Origin: Malaya genurostris
Lineage: Eukaryota > Arthropoda > Insecta > Diptera > Culicidae
Length of the DNA: 64,000 bases
Assembly: GCF_030247185.1 (NCBI RefSeq)
Contig: NC_080571.1
Coordinates: 64,704,172 to 64,768,171, forward strand
Direction: 5' to 3'
The notes under the pieces are model-generated. The model worked only from the letters and a program-made list of their open reading frames with translations, was not told the origin of the DNA and made no database searches. The translations under genes were made by a program, and so were the position numbers. Each line of letters begins with the position of its first letter. Position 1 is the stretch's first letter. Below are positions 52,903-63,987 of this stretch, piece by piece.

Positions 52903-55554
52903 CTAATACAGAGAGCGAATCGATTCAATTGAAGATTGCATCGATTTTTGTCGGAATTTGCTTATAATATTATGTGACATTACATCTAATGGTTCTATAT
53001 TTGTGAGTCTGTGTAACTCATTTGTACTAAACCAGGGAGGACGCTTCAGAATCATTTTCAGAATTTTATTCTGAATCCTTTGAAGCGTTTTCTTCCTGGT
53101 GGAACAACAGCTTGACCAAATTGGTACCGCATAAAGCATGGCTGGTCTGAAAATTTGTTTATAAATTAACAATTTGTTTTTTAGACAGAGCTTAGAATTT
53201 CTGTTTATAAGAGGATATAAACATTTAATATATTTATTACACTTTGCCTGGATTCCTTCAATGTGATCCTTGAAAGTGAGTTTTTTGTCATACGTTAAAC
53301 CTAAGTATTTAGCTTGATCAGACCATGTCAATTCCAAGCCATTCAATTTGAGAATGTGATTATTGTTTGGTTTTAGAAAAGAAGCTCTTGGCTTGTGAGG
53401 AAAGATAATTAATTGCGTTTTTGCTGCATTTGGTTTAATTTTCCATTTTGACAGATAATCACTGAAAATATTTAAACTTCTTTGTAGGCGACTGCAGATC
53501 ACTCTTAGATTTCTACCTGTGGCTAACAGACTTGTGTCGTCACAGAATAGCGATTTCTGACAACCAACGGGTAGATTTGGTAGATCAGAAGTGAAAATAT
53601 TATACAAGATTGGAGCTACACTCGAACCCTGCGGAACACCGGCTCGTACGGGTAGCATTTCAGATTTACAATTCTGATAGCTAACCTGAAGAGTACGATC
53701 AGTTAAATAATTTTGAATCATTTTGATCAAATAAATAGGAAACTGGAAATCAGACATTTTTGCTATTAAACCTTTGTGCCAAACACTGTCGAATGCTTTT
53801 TCTATGTCTAGAAGAGCAACTCCAGTGGATAACCCAGAAGATTTATTTGCTTTTATCATGTTCGTTACTCTGACAAGTTGATGAGTAGTTGAATGTTCAT
53901 GACGAAATCCAAACTGTTCTGGTAAAAAAATTGAATTCTCATTTATATGAGTCATCATTCTTAACAAGATAATTTTTTCAAAAAGTTTACTGATAGAAGA
54001 AAGTAAGCTAATTGGGCGATAACTTGATGTTTCTGCTGGGTTTTTATCAGGTTTTAGGATAGGAATTACTTTAGCGTTTTTCCATCTTTTTGGGAAGTAA
54101 GCTAATGAAAAACACTTGTTGAAAATTTTAACCAGGAGTCTCAAGGCAACATCGGGAAGATTTTTAATAAGAATATTAAAAATTCCATCATTACCAGGAG
54201 CCTTCATGTTTTTGAGTTTCCTAATAATTGATTTAATTTCATCAAAATTCGTCTCAAAAATGTCATCGTGTGATAACACTTGGGTTGAAATATGATCATA
54301 CTTCAGTGAGACTTCATTTTCAATAGGACTCACAACGTTTAAATTAAAATTGTGGACACTCTCGAACTGCTGAGCTAGCTTTTGAGCTTTTTCACCATTT
54401 GTAAGAAGTATTTGATTTCCTTCCTTGAGAGCAGGAATTGGTTTCTGAGGTTTCTTAAGAACCTTAGAAAGTTTCCAGAAAGGTTTAGAATATGGTTTAA
54501 TTTGTTCAACTTCTTTAGCGAAATTTTCATTTCGCAAAAGAGTAAATCTATGTTTAATTTCTTTTTGTAAATCCTTAACTATGTTTTTCATAGCAGGATC
54601 ACGAGAACGTTGATATTGTCGTCGACGAACATTCTTCAACCGAATGAGCAGTTGAAGATTGTCATCGATGATAGGAGAATTTAATTTAGTTTGAGCTTTG
54701 GGAACTGAAAGATTTCTAGCTTCGATAATATAATGATTCAAATTATCAATTGCTGTGTCGATGTCCGCAGAATTTTCTAAAATAGTTTCATGATCCACAT
54801 GATTTTCAATGTGAGATCTGTAATCCAACCAATTAGCTCTATGATAGTTGAAAACAGAACTAATTGGATTAATTATAGCTTCGTTGGAAAGTCTGAATGT
54901 TACTGGAAGATGATCTGAGTCAAAGTCAGCATGTGTAATCGGTTCACTACAAATGTGACTTTGATCTGTTAGAACCAGATCAATTGTAGACGGGTTTTTC
55001 ACGGAAGAGAAACAAGTAGGATTACTGGGATGAAGAACTGTAAAGTAACCAGCTGAGAGTTGATTATGAAGTATTTTACCATTACTGTTATTTTGCCTAC
55101 AATTCCACTGGACATGCTTAGCATTTAAGTCCCCTATTACGAAAAATTTCGATCGATATCTTGTAAGTTTTTGCAAATCGCCTTTAAAGAAATTTAATTG
55201 TTCGCCGGTGCATTGGAATGGCAAATATGCTCCAGCGATGAAATAAATTCCATGAATGGTTTCAACTTCGATTCCCAAGCTTTCAATAACTTTAGTATTG
55301 AAAGAAGGTAAAATTCGATGTTTAATTTGCCGTTGGACAAAAATGGCAACTCCACCACCAATTCCAGTAAACCTGTCAAATCGATGAACCACATAATGTG
55401 GATTACTTTTCAATTTTACATTTGGTTTAAGAAAAGTTTCTGTCACAATGGCAATATGAATTTTGTGAACTTTGAGAAAATTATAAAATTCATCTTCACT
55501 CGATTTCAAAGATCGAGCATTCCAATTTAAAATATTCAAATAATTATTTAACAT
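52903..55554 (-). CDS. Jockey-clade ORF2: endonuclease and reverse transcriptase
   Basis: 883 residues from the ATG at 55554 (a GTG one codon upstream extends the open frame). The N-terminal 225 residues are an AP-type endonuclease (ILNWNARSL, TETFLKPN, GDLNAKHVQW, SDHLPVTF). The RT follows, with SSYRPISLLSSISKLFEK, LLDIEKAFDSVWHKG, GVPQGSSVAPILYN and a catalytic FCDDTS near residue 672; the more common form is FADD, but both Asp are kept. The C-terminal region shows KYLGLTYD and LYAVPIWSS, typical of non-LTR thumb regions. The protein ends without an RNase H. EN nicks the target and RT copies the element RNA at the nick (known for the family). No break is seen, so the copy may be competent. 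Confidence 0.93.
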   Translation of the reverse strand: MLNNYLNILNWNARSLKSSEDEFYNFLKVHKIHIAIVTETFLKPNVKLKSNPHYVVHRFDRFTGIGGGVAIFVQRQIKHRILPSFNTKVIESLGIEVETIHGIYFIAGAYLPFQCTGEQLNFFKGDLQKLTRYRSKFFVIGDLNAKHVQWNCRQNNSNGKILHNQLSAGYFTVLHPSNPTCFSSVKNPSTIDLVLTDQSHICSEPITHADFDSDHLPVTFRLSNEAIINPISSVFNYHRANWLDYRSHIENHVDHETILENSADIDTAIDNLNHYIIEARNLSVPKAQTKLNSPIIDDNLQLLIRLKNVRRRQYQRSRDPAMKNIVKDLQKEIKHRFTLLRNENFAKEVEQIKPYSKPFWKLSKVLKKPQKPIPALKEGNQILLTNGEKAQKLAQQFESVHNFNLNVVSPIENEVSLKYDHISTQVLSHDDIFETNFDEIKSIIRKLKNMKAPGNDGIFNILIKNLPDVALRLLVKIFNKCFSLAYFPKRWKNAKVIPILKPDKNPAETSSYRPISLLSSISKLFEKIILLRMMTHINENSIFLPEQFGFRHEHSTTHQLVRVTNMIKANKSSGLSTGVALLDIEKAFDSVWHKGLIAKMSDFQFPIYLIKMIQNYLTDRTLQVSYQNCKSEMLPVRAGVPQGSSVAPILYNIFTSDLPNLPVGCQKSLFCDDTSLLATGRNLRVICSRLQRSLNIFSDYLSKWKIKPNAAKTQLIIFPHKPRASFLKPNNNHILKLNGLELTWSDQAKYLGLTYDKKLTFKDHIEGIQAKCNKYIKCLYPLINRNSKLCLKNKLLIYKQIFRPAMLYAVPIWSSCCSTRKKTLQRIQNKILKMILKRPPWFSTNELHRLTNIEPLDVMSHNIISKFRQKSMQSSIESIRSLY

Positions 55555-57034
55555 CACTGTTAAATTTTAAATTCATTATAATATTATTTGCAAATTTCCA
55601 TCCGATTTGAAATGCTTCAAAAAGTGATGAAGTCGAATTCATTTGGATGATCATTTGAAAAAGTTGATCTTGTAGGTAGATCATTTTATTTTCAGTTATA
55701 TCGCCTAAATCGACTTCATTTAAAGAAGCGAATGGCATTGAAGGAATATTTGTAGGTAGACTGCCATTAGAAGAAGATGATTTGGCCGGTCTACCTATTA
55801 ATAAATTGTTTTCGTTAGAAGAAGAACTGCAAGGCGGTCCTGTGTTTTGATTATTTACATTAGAAGAAATAGGTGATAGATTTCTACCTAATATACCAGC
55901 ATAACTGACATTAGAAGAAGATGATGACGAGGTCGATCTACCTGTCAATAAATTGTTTTCGTTAGAAGACGAATTGGCAGGTGCCTTAGAAGAATTTTCA
56001 GGTATATTCTGTAAATTTAAGGTCGTTGATTTGACTTGTTGTCTAAGCGAACGAGCGTTTAAAATTTTTTCTCTGACAGGACATTTCAAATAATTGGATT
56101 TATGATTTCCATTGCAATTTGAACATGAAAATTTATCAGTGGTTTCATTCATTGGACAATCGTCTTTCGAATGCGATTTACCACAATTCAAACACCGTAT
56201 ATCCATATGACAATTTTTGGTTCCATGACCGAAGCCTTGGCAACGACGACATTGCGTTAAGTTTGCAATACGATTATGCCGTTTATAATGTTCCCAATGA
56301 ATTTTAATGTGGGAAATGAAACGTACTTTTTCTAAAGTTTTCAAATTGTTTACATCACTTCGATTGAAGTGTATTAGGTAAAGTTCATGGGAAATTCCAG
56401 AGCGTGGTTTAGAAGTACCATTCGCTCTTTTTTTCATAAGTATTACTTGGGAAGGGGCAAAACCAAGCAATTCTTTTAGTTCATTTTTAATTTCATCAAT
56501 ACTTTGATCATTTGATAATCCTTTCAAGACAGCCTTGAAGGGTCTGTCTGATTTTATATCATATGAATAAAATTTATGAAGTTTTTCGGACAAATATCGA
56601 ATAAGACGTTCGTAATCTTCCAATCCATCCACCAAGACTCGACATTCTCCTCTTCGTCCGATTTGAAATGAGACTTTTACTTCCGGGAGAAAAGTAGAAA
56701 GCTCAGTACGGAATGCTTTGAAGTCGGAAATCATCACCATCACTGGTGGCATAGATTGATGTTTCTTCCCAGAACGACAAGCGTCCATTTTGGGAATTTT
56801 TGAAGAATTTTCTTCTATGTCGCTACAATCGGATTCAGGAAGAATCTCGTAAATATTGTTAGACGGCATAGGATCAGCGGAAGGGAAATCCGTCCGTTGT
56901 CTTTTATTTTTACATTCAGATTCTATAAGATCGTGAATGTTATTAGAAAAATGTTGAATAACGGATTGTGATTTATTCCGTATTGAATTATTTTTAGCCT
57001 TAGGCTTGTTGCCTTTCCGGTTGGACGCAGGCAT
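55544..57034 (-). CDS. Jockey-clade ORF1, Gag-like zinc-knuckle protein
   Basis: 496 residues. A basic, Asn-rich N-terminus is followed by a region with VMISDFKAFRTEL, an RRM-like/PRE-type part (FKAVLKGLSNDQSIDEIKNE), and three CCHC knuckles (CRRCQGFGHGTKNC, CLNCGKSHSKDDC, CSNCNGNHKSNYLKC). The C-terminus is Ser/Asn-rich with SSSNENNLL repeats and a short helical end. Jockey ORF1 proteins bind the RNA and direct it to the nucleus. The stop overlaps the start of ORF2 by 11 nt, suggesting termination-reinitiation or a shifted restart for ORF2. Confidence 0.92.
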   Translation of the reverse strand: MPASNRKGNKPKAKNNSIRNKSQSVIQHFSNNIHDLIESECKNKRQRTDFPSADPMPSNNIYEILPESDCSDIEENSSKIPKMDACRSGKKHQSMPPVMVMISDFKAFRTELSTFLPEVKVSFQIGRRGECRVLVDGLEDYERLIRYLSEKLHKFYSYDIKSDRPFKAVLKGLSNDQSIDEIKNELKELLGFAPSQVILMKKRANGTSKPRSGISHELYLIHFNRSDVNNLKTLEKVRFISHIKIHWEHYKRHNRIANLTQCRRCQGFGHGTKNCHMDIRCLNCGKSHSKDDCPMNETTDKFSCSNCNGNHKSNYLKCPVREKILNARSLRQQVKSTTLNLQNIPENSSKAPANSSSNENNLLTGRSTSSSSSSNVSYAGILGRNLSPISSNVNNQNTGPPCSSSSNENNLLIGRPAKSSSSNGSLPTNIPSMPFASLNEVDLGDITENKMIYLQDQLFQMIIQMNSTSSLFEAFQIGWKFANNIIMNLKFNSDVK

Positions 57035-57131
57035 TTTTGAAATTAATGAAATTTTAAATTAAATTAACTAGGCTAAATTAGTCTTCGATTAGACTCCTAG
57101 CTAGCCTTAAAAAAGGCTGATTAATTTCTTA

Positions 57132-57200
57132 GTTACTCTAATATCACTCTTTGTATCACTTAGTCACTCTAATATCACTCTTTGTATCACTTAGTCACTT
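57132..57200. repeat. tandem repeat in the Jockey 5' UTR
   Basis: A unit of about 35 bp containing CTAATATCACTCTTTGTATC occurs twice in direct succession with a partial third (CACTTAG). It lies in the leader between the element start and ORF1, where the internal promoter of Jockey elements is expected. Confidence 0.75.
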
Positions 57201-57329
57201 AGTTAGTGATTCAGGTAGCCTTGAAAAAGACTGAAGCCTTGAATCAATGAAACTCTAGGTAGCCAGAAAAAAATTCCAGGAGCCAAGAGCTATACGCGTG
57301 CGGTGCGAACGACTGTTCAACACCGACTG

Positions 57330-57343
57330 ATTGAGTGAGTCTT
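57330..57343. repeat. target-site duplication of the Jockey element, 5' side
   Basis: ATTGAGTGAGTCTT, identical to 52638-52651. Confidence 0.9.
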
Positions 57344-59807
57344 GTTTTAGAGTTTTAGACCACTATTTCCGGTACTTCTGGAACCAGGAACATGAAACCA
57401 GTATAGCCGGAGTCGGTTCGTTTAGTATAGTAACTAATACAGCCTACAAATTGAATCAGTTTTGAGAGTCACTTTATTACCAAAACGATGTCCGACGTCT
57501 TCCATTAAGATATCCTTACAACATATCGAGTTACCGTGACTGCTGCAAACTTATTGGTCTCGATTTATTATCTGTCCATCGCGATGTTTGTAAAGCTAGT
57601 TCTGTGGCAGACCTACTTCAGTCGCGAATACAATTAGACATTCGACGTCGTAATCTTTGAGCATATATTTTTCTTCGGATTCCCTATGTAGGAACTAGTT
57701 GTGGATATAACGAGCCCATTGCTAGCATGTGCCGCATATTTAACAAATGTTTCAATTCTTTCGACTTTCATTTATCACGTAATGTTATCAAGAAATCGTT
57801 CCTCATGTTATTGTCTTATTAGATTTAGTTACTATAGAGGCACTAGATTTAAGGAAATCTATCATTTGGATGATTGAAATCTGTTGATCCAGACGATGAG
57901 GAGGTTTTATGCCTGTTGGACAGTAAGTTTGACAGAAACTAACTCCAGTGCGCTCCTGCTGCAAATAAAAGAATGAAAGAATAAAAGATGAGGAGGAAAA
58001 GAAAGACATTCAGAGCAACCGGAGAAGGCGCTGTCTGAGAAAACAAAAACTAAACAGAAGGCGATAAATAATTGAACCTGAAATTGAAAAAAAATATATC
58101 AGATCATCTTGATGTGGTCTACCTTAAAATTGTCTTCGCTAAAATCTGTGTAACTTTTTTCAAAATCACAATTGTAAGCAATTTTATTTTTAGTGTAACA
58201 TTTTCTGTACATCAAAGAGTATAAATTAACTAAGGACATCGAAGAAGATGGAGAATAAAAATGAAATTGTTTTCATGGCATTTCTCAAAGTGACGTGTTA
58301 TAAGCGGACTTATTTATTATGTTTATAGGACAAAATTATTATTATGTTTATATGACAAACTTATGTAGATTTTTAAATAACATTCATGTGGATTTTCAAA
58401 TTCTGCGGAAATTATCACCTGCATAAAATAGTGGTGTAATGCACGGATTTCGCGTGTTTTGATTTTTAAATTTTTCGTAACAACCCTGTAAATATTTTTA
58501 TATATTTAACTAACAAGATCTGTTAACTAGATGAATTCAGCAATAAGTTTTATAAAACTTAGCACCGTTTCGCCATCGCTTGTGGAAAACTACTCATTAA
58601 ATTGAAAATTGTTGCTTATCGCACTGTAATACCGGATCCGGAAGTTGGATCTGGATCAACTTTACGGGAACTTATTAAGGAATTTCAAGACCTTTTATTT
58701 GCATCTTTGTTTGTGAATATCGGTTGAGAAATTTCCGAGAAAATTGAGTTTCCATTTGTTTATAAATTTGCACATATTTCCTTGTAATTATGTAACCGGA
58801 AATTTTATCCAAATGAAATTGAGGAAAATTGTATAAGGCCATAAGACCTTTCTTTTGAATCTAAGTTTGTGAAAATCAGCTCAGCCATCTCTGAGAAAAT
58901 TGAGTGACATTATTTGTCACATACATACATACATACATACATACACACAGACATTTTGTGATCTCGACGAATTGTGTCAAATGGTATATGACACTCGGCT
59001 CTCTGGGCCTCGTTTGTAAAGTCGGTTTTCACAGCGATTGCATAGCCTTTCTATATGGGAAAGTTGGAAAAATTTGTTTTTCGTTATATTATGAGACAAC
59101 TCGGCAACCTTGCGATTCGAAATGAGATGAAAGCAAAGCGCAATCAAATGAATTAAGTTCAACCTTTCATTGCATAGTTTGGAAAATGTTTATTGTCTAG
59201 CTGGTAATTTTAGAAGTTTTTAATTGTTAATTAAACAATTGAAAAGTGAAACATACATTGTGAAGTCATCCAACATTGAAAAGTGCTGTAACAACATGAA
59301 ATAGTGATCATGTTTTGAGACGAAGCAATTAGTAAATATTCACGAACATGACGAACTGTAAAACATGAGACGAAAATGTTTCCTAAATGGAGAGTTAATG
59401 GTAATTTAATGGAAAAAAACGATCAGTGAAGGATTTAAAACCATTTTTTCTCAATGGGAAGAAATATCGAATAAACATTTAAAAGTATTTCACAGTTTCG
59501 TTCAGGTATGATGAAAGCTATGATTCATGTTCAAAGCTATGAGATGATGAAATGAGATAGAAATAGAAGCTCAGATGATCCCTAATTGGTACTCACAGAC
59601 AAAAGCAAAACCTTGGTATTACACTGCTTTTGTGGAATGTGATTTTCCGTTTCAACATACTTTGTAGCCGATTCATAGCGTACAGAACCATTAAATCAGT
59701 TCACCTTTACATCTCATCCAAATCAGTCGATATAACAAAACCGCTTACGTTCGGGACGAAAGAAACCAGGTACAGTATTGTGTAGTGAACAATAGAACGA
59801 CCTCGAA
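57344..59807. other. no gene; dispersed repeat pieces and unassigned DNA
   Basis: Right continuation of the repeat interrupted by Jockey (57344-57440) and another block at 58620-59065, with GGATCCGGAAGTTGGATC, a CATA microsatellite at 58921-58945, a conserved GATCTCGACGAATTGTG block and the end ATATGGGAAAG. Between and after these I see no coding sequence. Confidence 0.5.
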
Positions 59808-59988
59808 ATGAGTGAACCAAACGAACAAAAGCTACCGCCGACACGAAAGAATTCAATTGTTGTTGACTTCAGGCAGTGCAAAATTCGATCTTCGATACAA
59901 GAACTTGAAAGTTTGCTTAAGGAGCAAATGCATCTTGACATTAAGCGTGTGCATTTACTTCAATGCAATAAGACAAATAATGTTGTTT

Positions 59989-62619
59989 CAGGGTGGCAAG
60001 TGACCGGGAAAATCGGGAAAACCGGGAAAAAGTCGGGAATTTGATTTCACCGGGAAAAACCGGGAAAAAGTCGGGAATTTTAATGAAAAACCGGGAAAAA
60101 TATTACAAGCTCACCTATGAGTAACAGTTGTTAGCATAATAATTTTTTTTCAACAATCGAAGAGTAAGAGACAATACCCAATTTTGCGTTTGAGCGAAAT
60201 GTTCAGTACAAGTGTTGAAATAACTTATTGTCCATTGGAAATTGGGCCAACACCCCATGTCTCGTCCAACGATTTTTAGAGGCTTGCAGGTAGTTTCAAA
60301 TCAAACAGGAATCATCAGAGTTTTTTAAGTTGTTATCAATAACAGCACAATGAAAGCTCATTTTGAAAAATAAGGATAATTTGGATGCTTCTGTTGGATT
60401 TTTATTAAATTTTTAAATAAGTATTCTAAACACCTGCAAAATTTATGGCAAAATCTCAAAGTAACATAGGGAAAATATGTATGTTATTAAGTTTGCTAAT
60501 AATTGCCCTTGTTTCATCATAATTTGTCTCAGTAAGGTTATCTTGAGACAATACTTGTGTTGTTATGCTCATATTCTGTGAGATATCAAAAGGACTCGCA
60601 AAATTGGAAGAGTTGAAACTGGTTTCTGAGAACCAGTATAGAATCTTAGGAAGATTTAGAAAATAATTGATTTGTTCATTGAATCTATGTTTAATTTTAT
60701 TTTAAAGGTCCTCAACTATTCCATAGTAGGATCACAAGAACGTTGATATGGATGTAGATGAAGGTGAATTGAATTTAGTTTGAGCTTTTGGAACTTCAAT
60801 AAAGTAATGATTTAAATTATTTACGGCTATATCTATATTTCCCAAAACAATTTCAGGGTTTAAATTCGACAGTATTTTAGTCGATTAGTTCTAAACTGGT
60901 AGAATATATAACTAATTAAACTAATCATTGCTTAATTTGAAACCCTGAATGTTATTGATTGATCTGCTAGAATCGGATCAATTGTAGGAAGATTTCTCAT
61001 AGAAGATAAATTAGTTAGGCTATTGGAAATAAAACTGGTTTAAAACCAGCGGAGAGTTCATCATGAAGAACTCGTACTTACTGATTACTCTACGAGCGTT
61101 TAGAATCCTATTAGGATTAGATCGATATATTGTGCATTTTAACAGTTATCATTTGATTCATTTACCCATCAACGCATTGAAATCGTAAACATTGTTTATT
61201 TACTAACAGATATATTAGAAAAAAATTGTGTTTAAAAAGAGCAAGTCAACGGTTTTGCGAAATCTTAGATATACATACATCTGATGATTTTATATTCAAT
61301 TCTATTACATGAAAATTCATCTGAGGGTATCGTTCATTGAACAGATTGCTTGCAAACGACATAATTTGAACAGTTTATGTCCATATAACAATTTATTGTA
61401 CCATGGCCGAAGGCAATGACGATATTATGTTAGATTCGCTGTGCCAGCATCAGTGTTGGTGATTGTCGATAATTTGGCAGAAAGCGGCTCGATATTTTTC
61501 TAAATTGTATATAAAATTTTCAATCTGGTAGAAGATGCTACAAGAACTCGCTCTCTCTCGATGCATGAACCGTGCGAAAATTATTCTACATTTCTTCGCT
61601 CCACTTCATACTCTGAGTATTTCACAGCCCTTAACAAAATATATACAGTCCGGCAATGATCCAAGAGAGAATCGCAAATTGATAATTATCGCAGATAATT
61701 CGACTTGATGATTCTCATACTAGGTTACAATATACAATATTTCAAAACCCTGGTCACAGACATTTTTATAGACACTACTTATACAAAGGTTAATTGCACA
61801 TAGTTAGAATAAGCGGCAATAGTAAAATGATTCCGTCGCAATTATCAACTGCCCGTATATAATATATACGAGAATAAGCGACCGTTTGTTGCTTCAGAGA
61901 GAATCCCCACAGCAGCGTGTTAACCCGTGATGTCAGACAGACCATCGAGAGAATTTCGCTCTCGCACTGGTGTTTATTCTATGTTATATGAACCATGACG
62001 GTGTTTTGTTGCTGAGATGATATCCGTCTCTCTTTGATGGCAATGATTGAATATTGTGAAGAGTTGGTAGAGAGCGTTCTTTGGTACGATAAAAGCCATC
62101 CTTGGCCATTATGCCGTTTATAATTTTCCCGCTGATGTGATGGAAGGAGCGAAGAAAGCTCTGTACAAAATGATTTGAAGTTGCAAGCATAGATTGTTCT
62201 TGTTTTTTCCGAGTGACAAGCGTCCGTTTTTGGGATTGTTGTTTCTTATTGATTTATTTTCAATCATATGTATACCAAAACAAATGATAAAAACTGTCAT
62301 GTGCATTCGGAAGAAATCGGTTACGTGTAACCAAAACCCCTGAATGACTTGGAAAAGGTTATGCTTTTCTTATACGCACATGTTATAATTAATATTTTTT
62401 ATTTATTCATCGAAATGCTTAGAAAGTAATTGAATCCTCAATTAGCGGGCCAATTACAATGATCCTTTTTGGACATGGGATATCTGTTTAAAGTTTAAAT
62501 TAAAAATTAAAAAAAACTAAACAGGGGCGATTTGAGCCTATTCCAAAAACCGGGAATTTTTATCTTAAAAAACCGGGAAAAAACCGGGAAATTGAAATCG
62601 GCAATTCACTTGCCACCCT
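59989..62619. mobile_element. hAT-like element with CAGGGTGGCAAG ends, 2.6 kb
   Basis: It starts CAGGGTGGCAAGTGACCGGG and ends CACTTGCCACCCT, flanked by GTTGTTT (59982-59988 and 62620-62626), 7 bp or 8 bp with one mismatch. Both ends carry repeated CCGGGAAAAACCGGG words (60002-60105 and 62550-62600). CAGGG ends with about 8-bp duplications suggest hAT. No transposase is left; the interior is mostly an old Jockey relic. Confidence 0.7.
60380..62240 (-). pseudogene. ancient Jockey-clade relic inside the hAT-like element
   Basis: The plus-strand text runs parallel to the Jockey element at 52652-57329 with large deletions. Examples are the segment around 60510-60560 (compare 54210-54280), 60690-60790 (compare 54545-54700), 61385-61440 (compare 56200-56260) and 62205-62235 (compare 56765-56800). 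No frame is open. It belongs to a related but much older lineage. Confidence 0.7.
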
Positions 62620-62706
62620 GTTGTTTACATCCAGTATTATAAAGAGTTGGATGCAATTCAATTCGCAAAAGCCAATAACAATGTGCACTATGTGGAGCAC
62701 GAGAAC

Positions 62707-63987
62707 AAAGTTCGTATCGTTTCTATGAGAGGGCGCCACTAGAATTAAATCGATACCATTTTCAGTTATTACCAACCTTCAAAAGATACGTGTATAAATT
62801 TGACAGCTGTCTGATTATTAGTTTGTGAGATATTGCATTTTGAGTGAAGCTACTTTTGTTTTTGTTTAAAAAATGGAAAAAAGGAATTTCGTGTGTTGAT
62901 GAAACACTACTTTTTGATGAAAAAAAGTGCCGCCGATACCAAAAAATGGCTTGATGAGTGTTATCCAGACTCTGCACCGGGCGAAGCAACAATTCGTAAG
63001 TGGTTTGCAAAATTTCGTACTGGTCATATGAGCACCGAAGACGATGAACGCAGTGGACGTCCAAAAGAGGCTGTTACCGATGAAAACGTGAAAAAAATCC
63101 ACAAAATGATTTTCAATGACCGTAAAGTGAAGTTGATCGAGATAGCTGACACCCTAAAGATATCAAAGGAACGTGTTGGACATATTATTCACGAACATTT
63201 GGATATGAGAAAGCTTTGTGCAAAATGGGTGCCGCGTGAGCTCACAATCGATCAAAAACAACAACGAATTGATGATTCTGAGCAGTGTTTGGAGCTGTTA
63301 TATCGAAATAAAACCGATTTTTTTCGTCGATATATAACAATGGACGAAACATGGCTCCATCACTTCACTCCGGAGTCCAATCGACAGTCAACTGAGTGGA
63401 CTGCACGCGATGAACCGAACCCAAAGCGTGGAAAGACTCAACAATCGGCCGGGAAGGCTATGGCGTCTGTATTTTGGGATTCGCATGGTATAATTTTCAT
63501 CGACTACCTTGAAAAGGGAAAAACCATCAACAGTGACTATTATATAGTGTTATTAGAGCGTTTGAAGGACGAAATTTAAAAAAAAAACGGCCTCATTTGA
63601 AGAAGAAAAAAGTTTTGTTTCATCAAGACAGTGCACCGTGTCACAAGTCGATGAAAACCATGCTGAAATTGAACGAATTGGGCCTCGAATTGCTCCCTCA
63701 TCCACCGTATTCTCCAGATTTGGCCCCCAGTGACTTTTTCCTGTTCTCAGACCTCAAGAGAATGCTCGCTGGTAAAAAATTTAGAAGCAATGAAGAGGTA
63801 ATCGCTGAAACTGAGGCCTATTTTGAGGCAAAGGACAAATCGTACTACAAAAATGGTATCGAAAAGTTGGAAGATCGCTATTATCGCTGTATCGCCTCTG
63901 ATGGTAATTATGTTGAATAATAAAAACGAATTTTGGCAAAAAAATGTGTGTTTCTATTAAACGATACGAACTTTTCAGCCGAACTGT
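62707..63987 (+). mobile_element. mariner element, copy B, left end truncated
   Basis: The right end has the intact inverted repeat and TA (63988-63989). The left end begins only at AAAGTTCGTATCG, so the first 15 or so bases and the left TA are missing. Otherwise it is colinear with 47473-48762. Confidence 0.88.
62873..63920 (+). pseudogene. mariner transposase, frameshifted (copy B)
   Basis: Better preserved than copy A: from 62893 a frame of 228 codons covers the helix-turn-helix region, KWVPREL and the first catalytic Asp (TMDETW). A second frame (63597-63920) covers FHQDSAPCH, YSPDLAPSDFF and CIASDGNYVE. Two breaks split it: the A run after the ATG, and GAAATTTAA at about 63571, which creates a stop and a shift. 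DSAPCH replaces the DNAPCH of copy A; the Asp is kept. Confidence 0.88.

Larger units (their letters stand above)
52652..57329 (-). mobile_element. full-length Jockey-clade non-LTR retrotransposon
   Basis: About 4.68 kb between perfect 14-bp target duplications. On the minus strand: a 295-bp 5' UTR with a tandem repeat, ORF1, ORF2 overlapping by 11 nt, a 3' UTR of about 230 bp with an AATAAA signal, and a poly-A tail of about 23 bases. Both ORFs are open. No RNase H is present, as in Jockey elements. It sits inside an older dispersed repeat that resumes at 57344. Confidence 0.92.
59808..62706 (+). pseudogene. retroelement ORF1-like frame, split by a DNA transposon
   Basis: A frame starts at the ATG at 59808 (MSEPNEQKLPPTRKN, then SIVVDFRQCKIRSS) and is interrupted after NKTNNVV at 59988. 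It resumes at 62627 as YIQYYKELDAIQFAKANNN, up to the mariner at 62707. The pieces join in one frame once the insert and its GTTGTTT duplication are discounted. The pattern (VVDF, basic helix, VyIxf, NNxxH) resembles N-terminal parts of ORF1 proteins of insect retroelements, but no zinc knuckle or RT is left. Assignment to a family is not possible; a host gene cannot be excluded. Confidence 0.55.
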
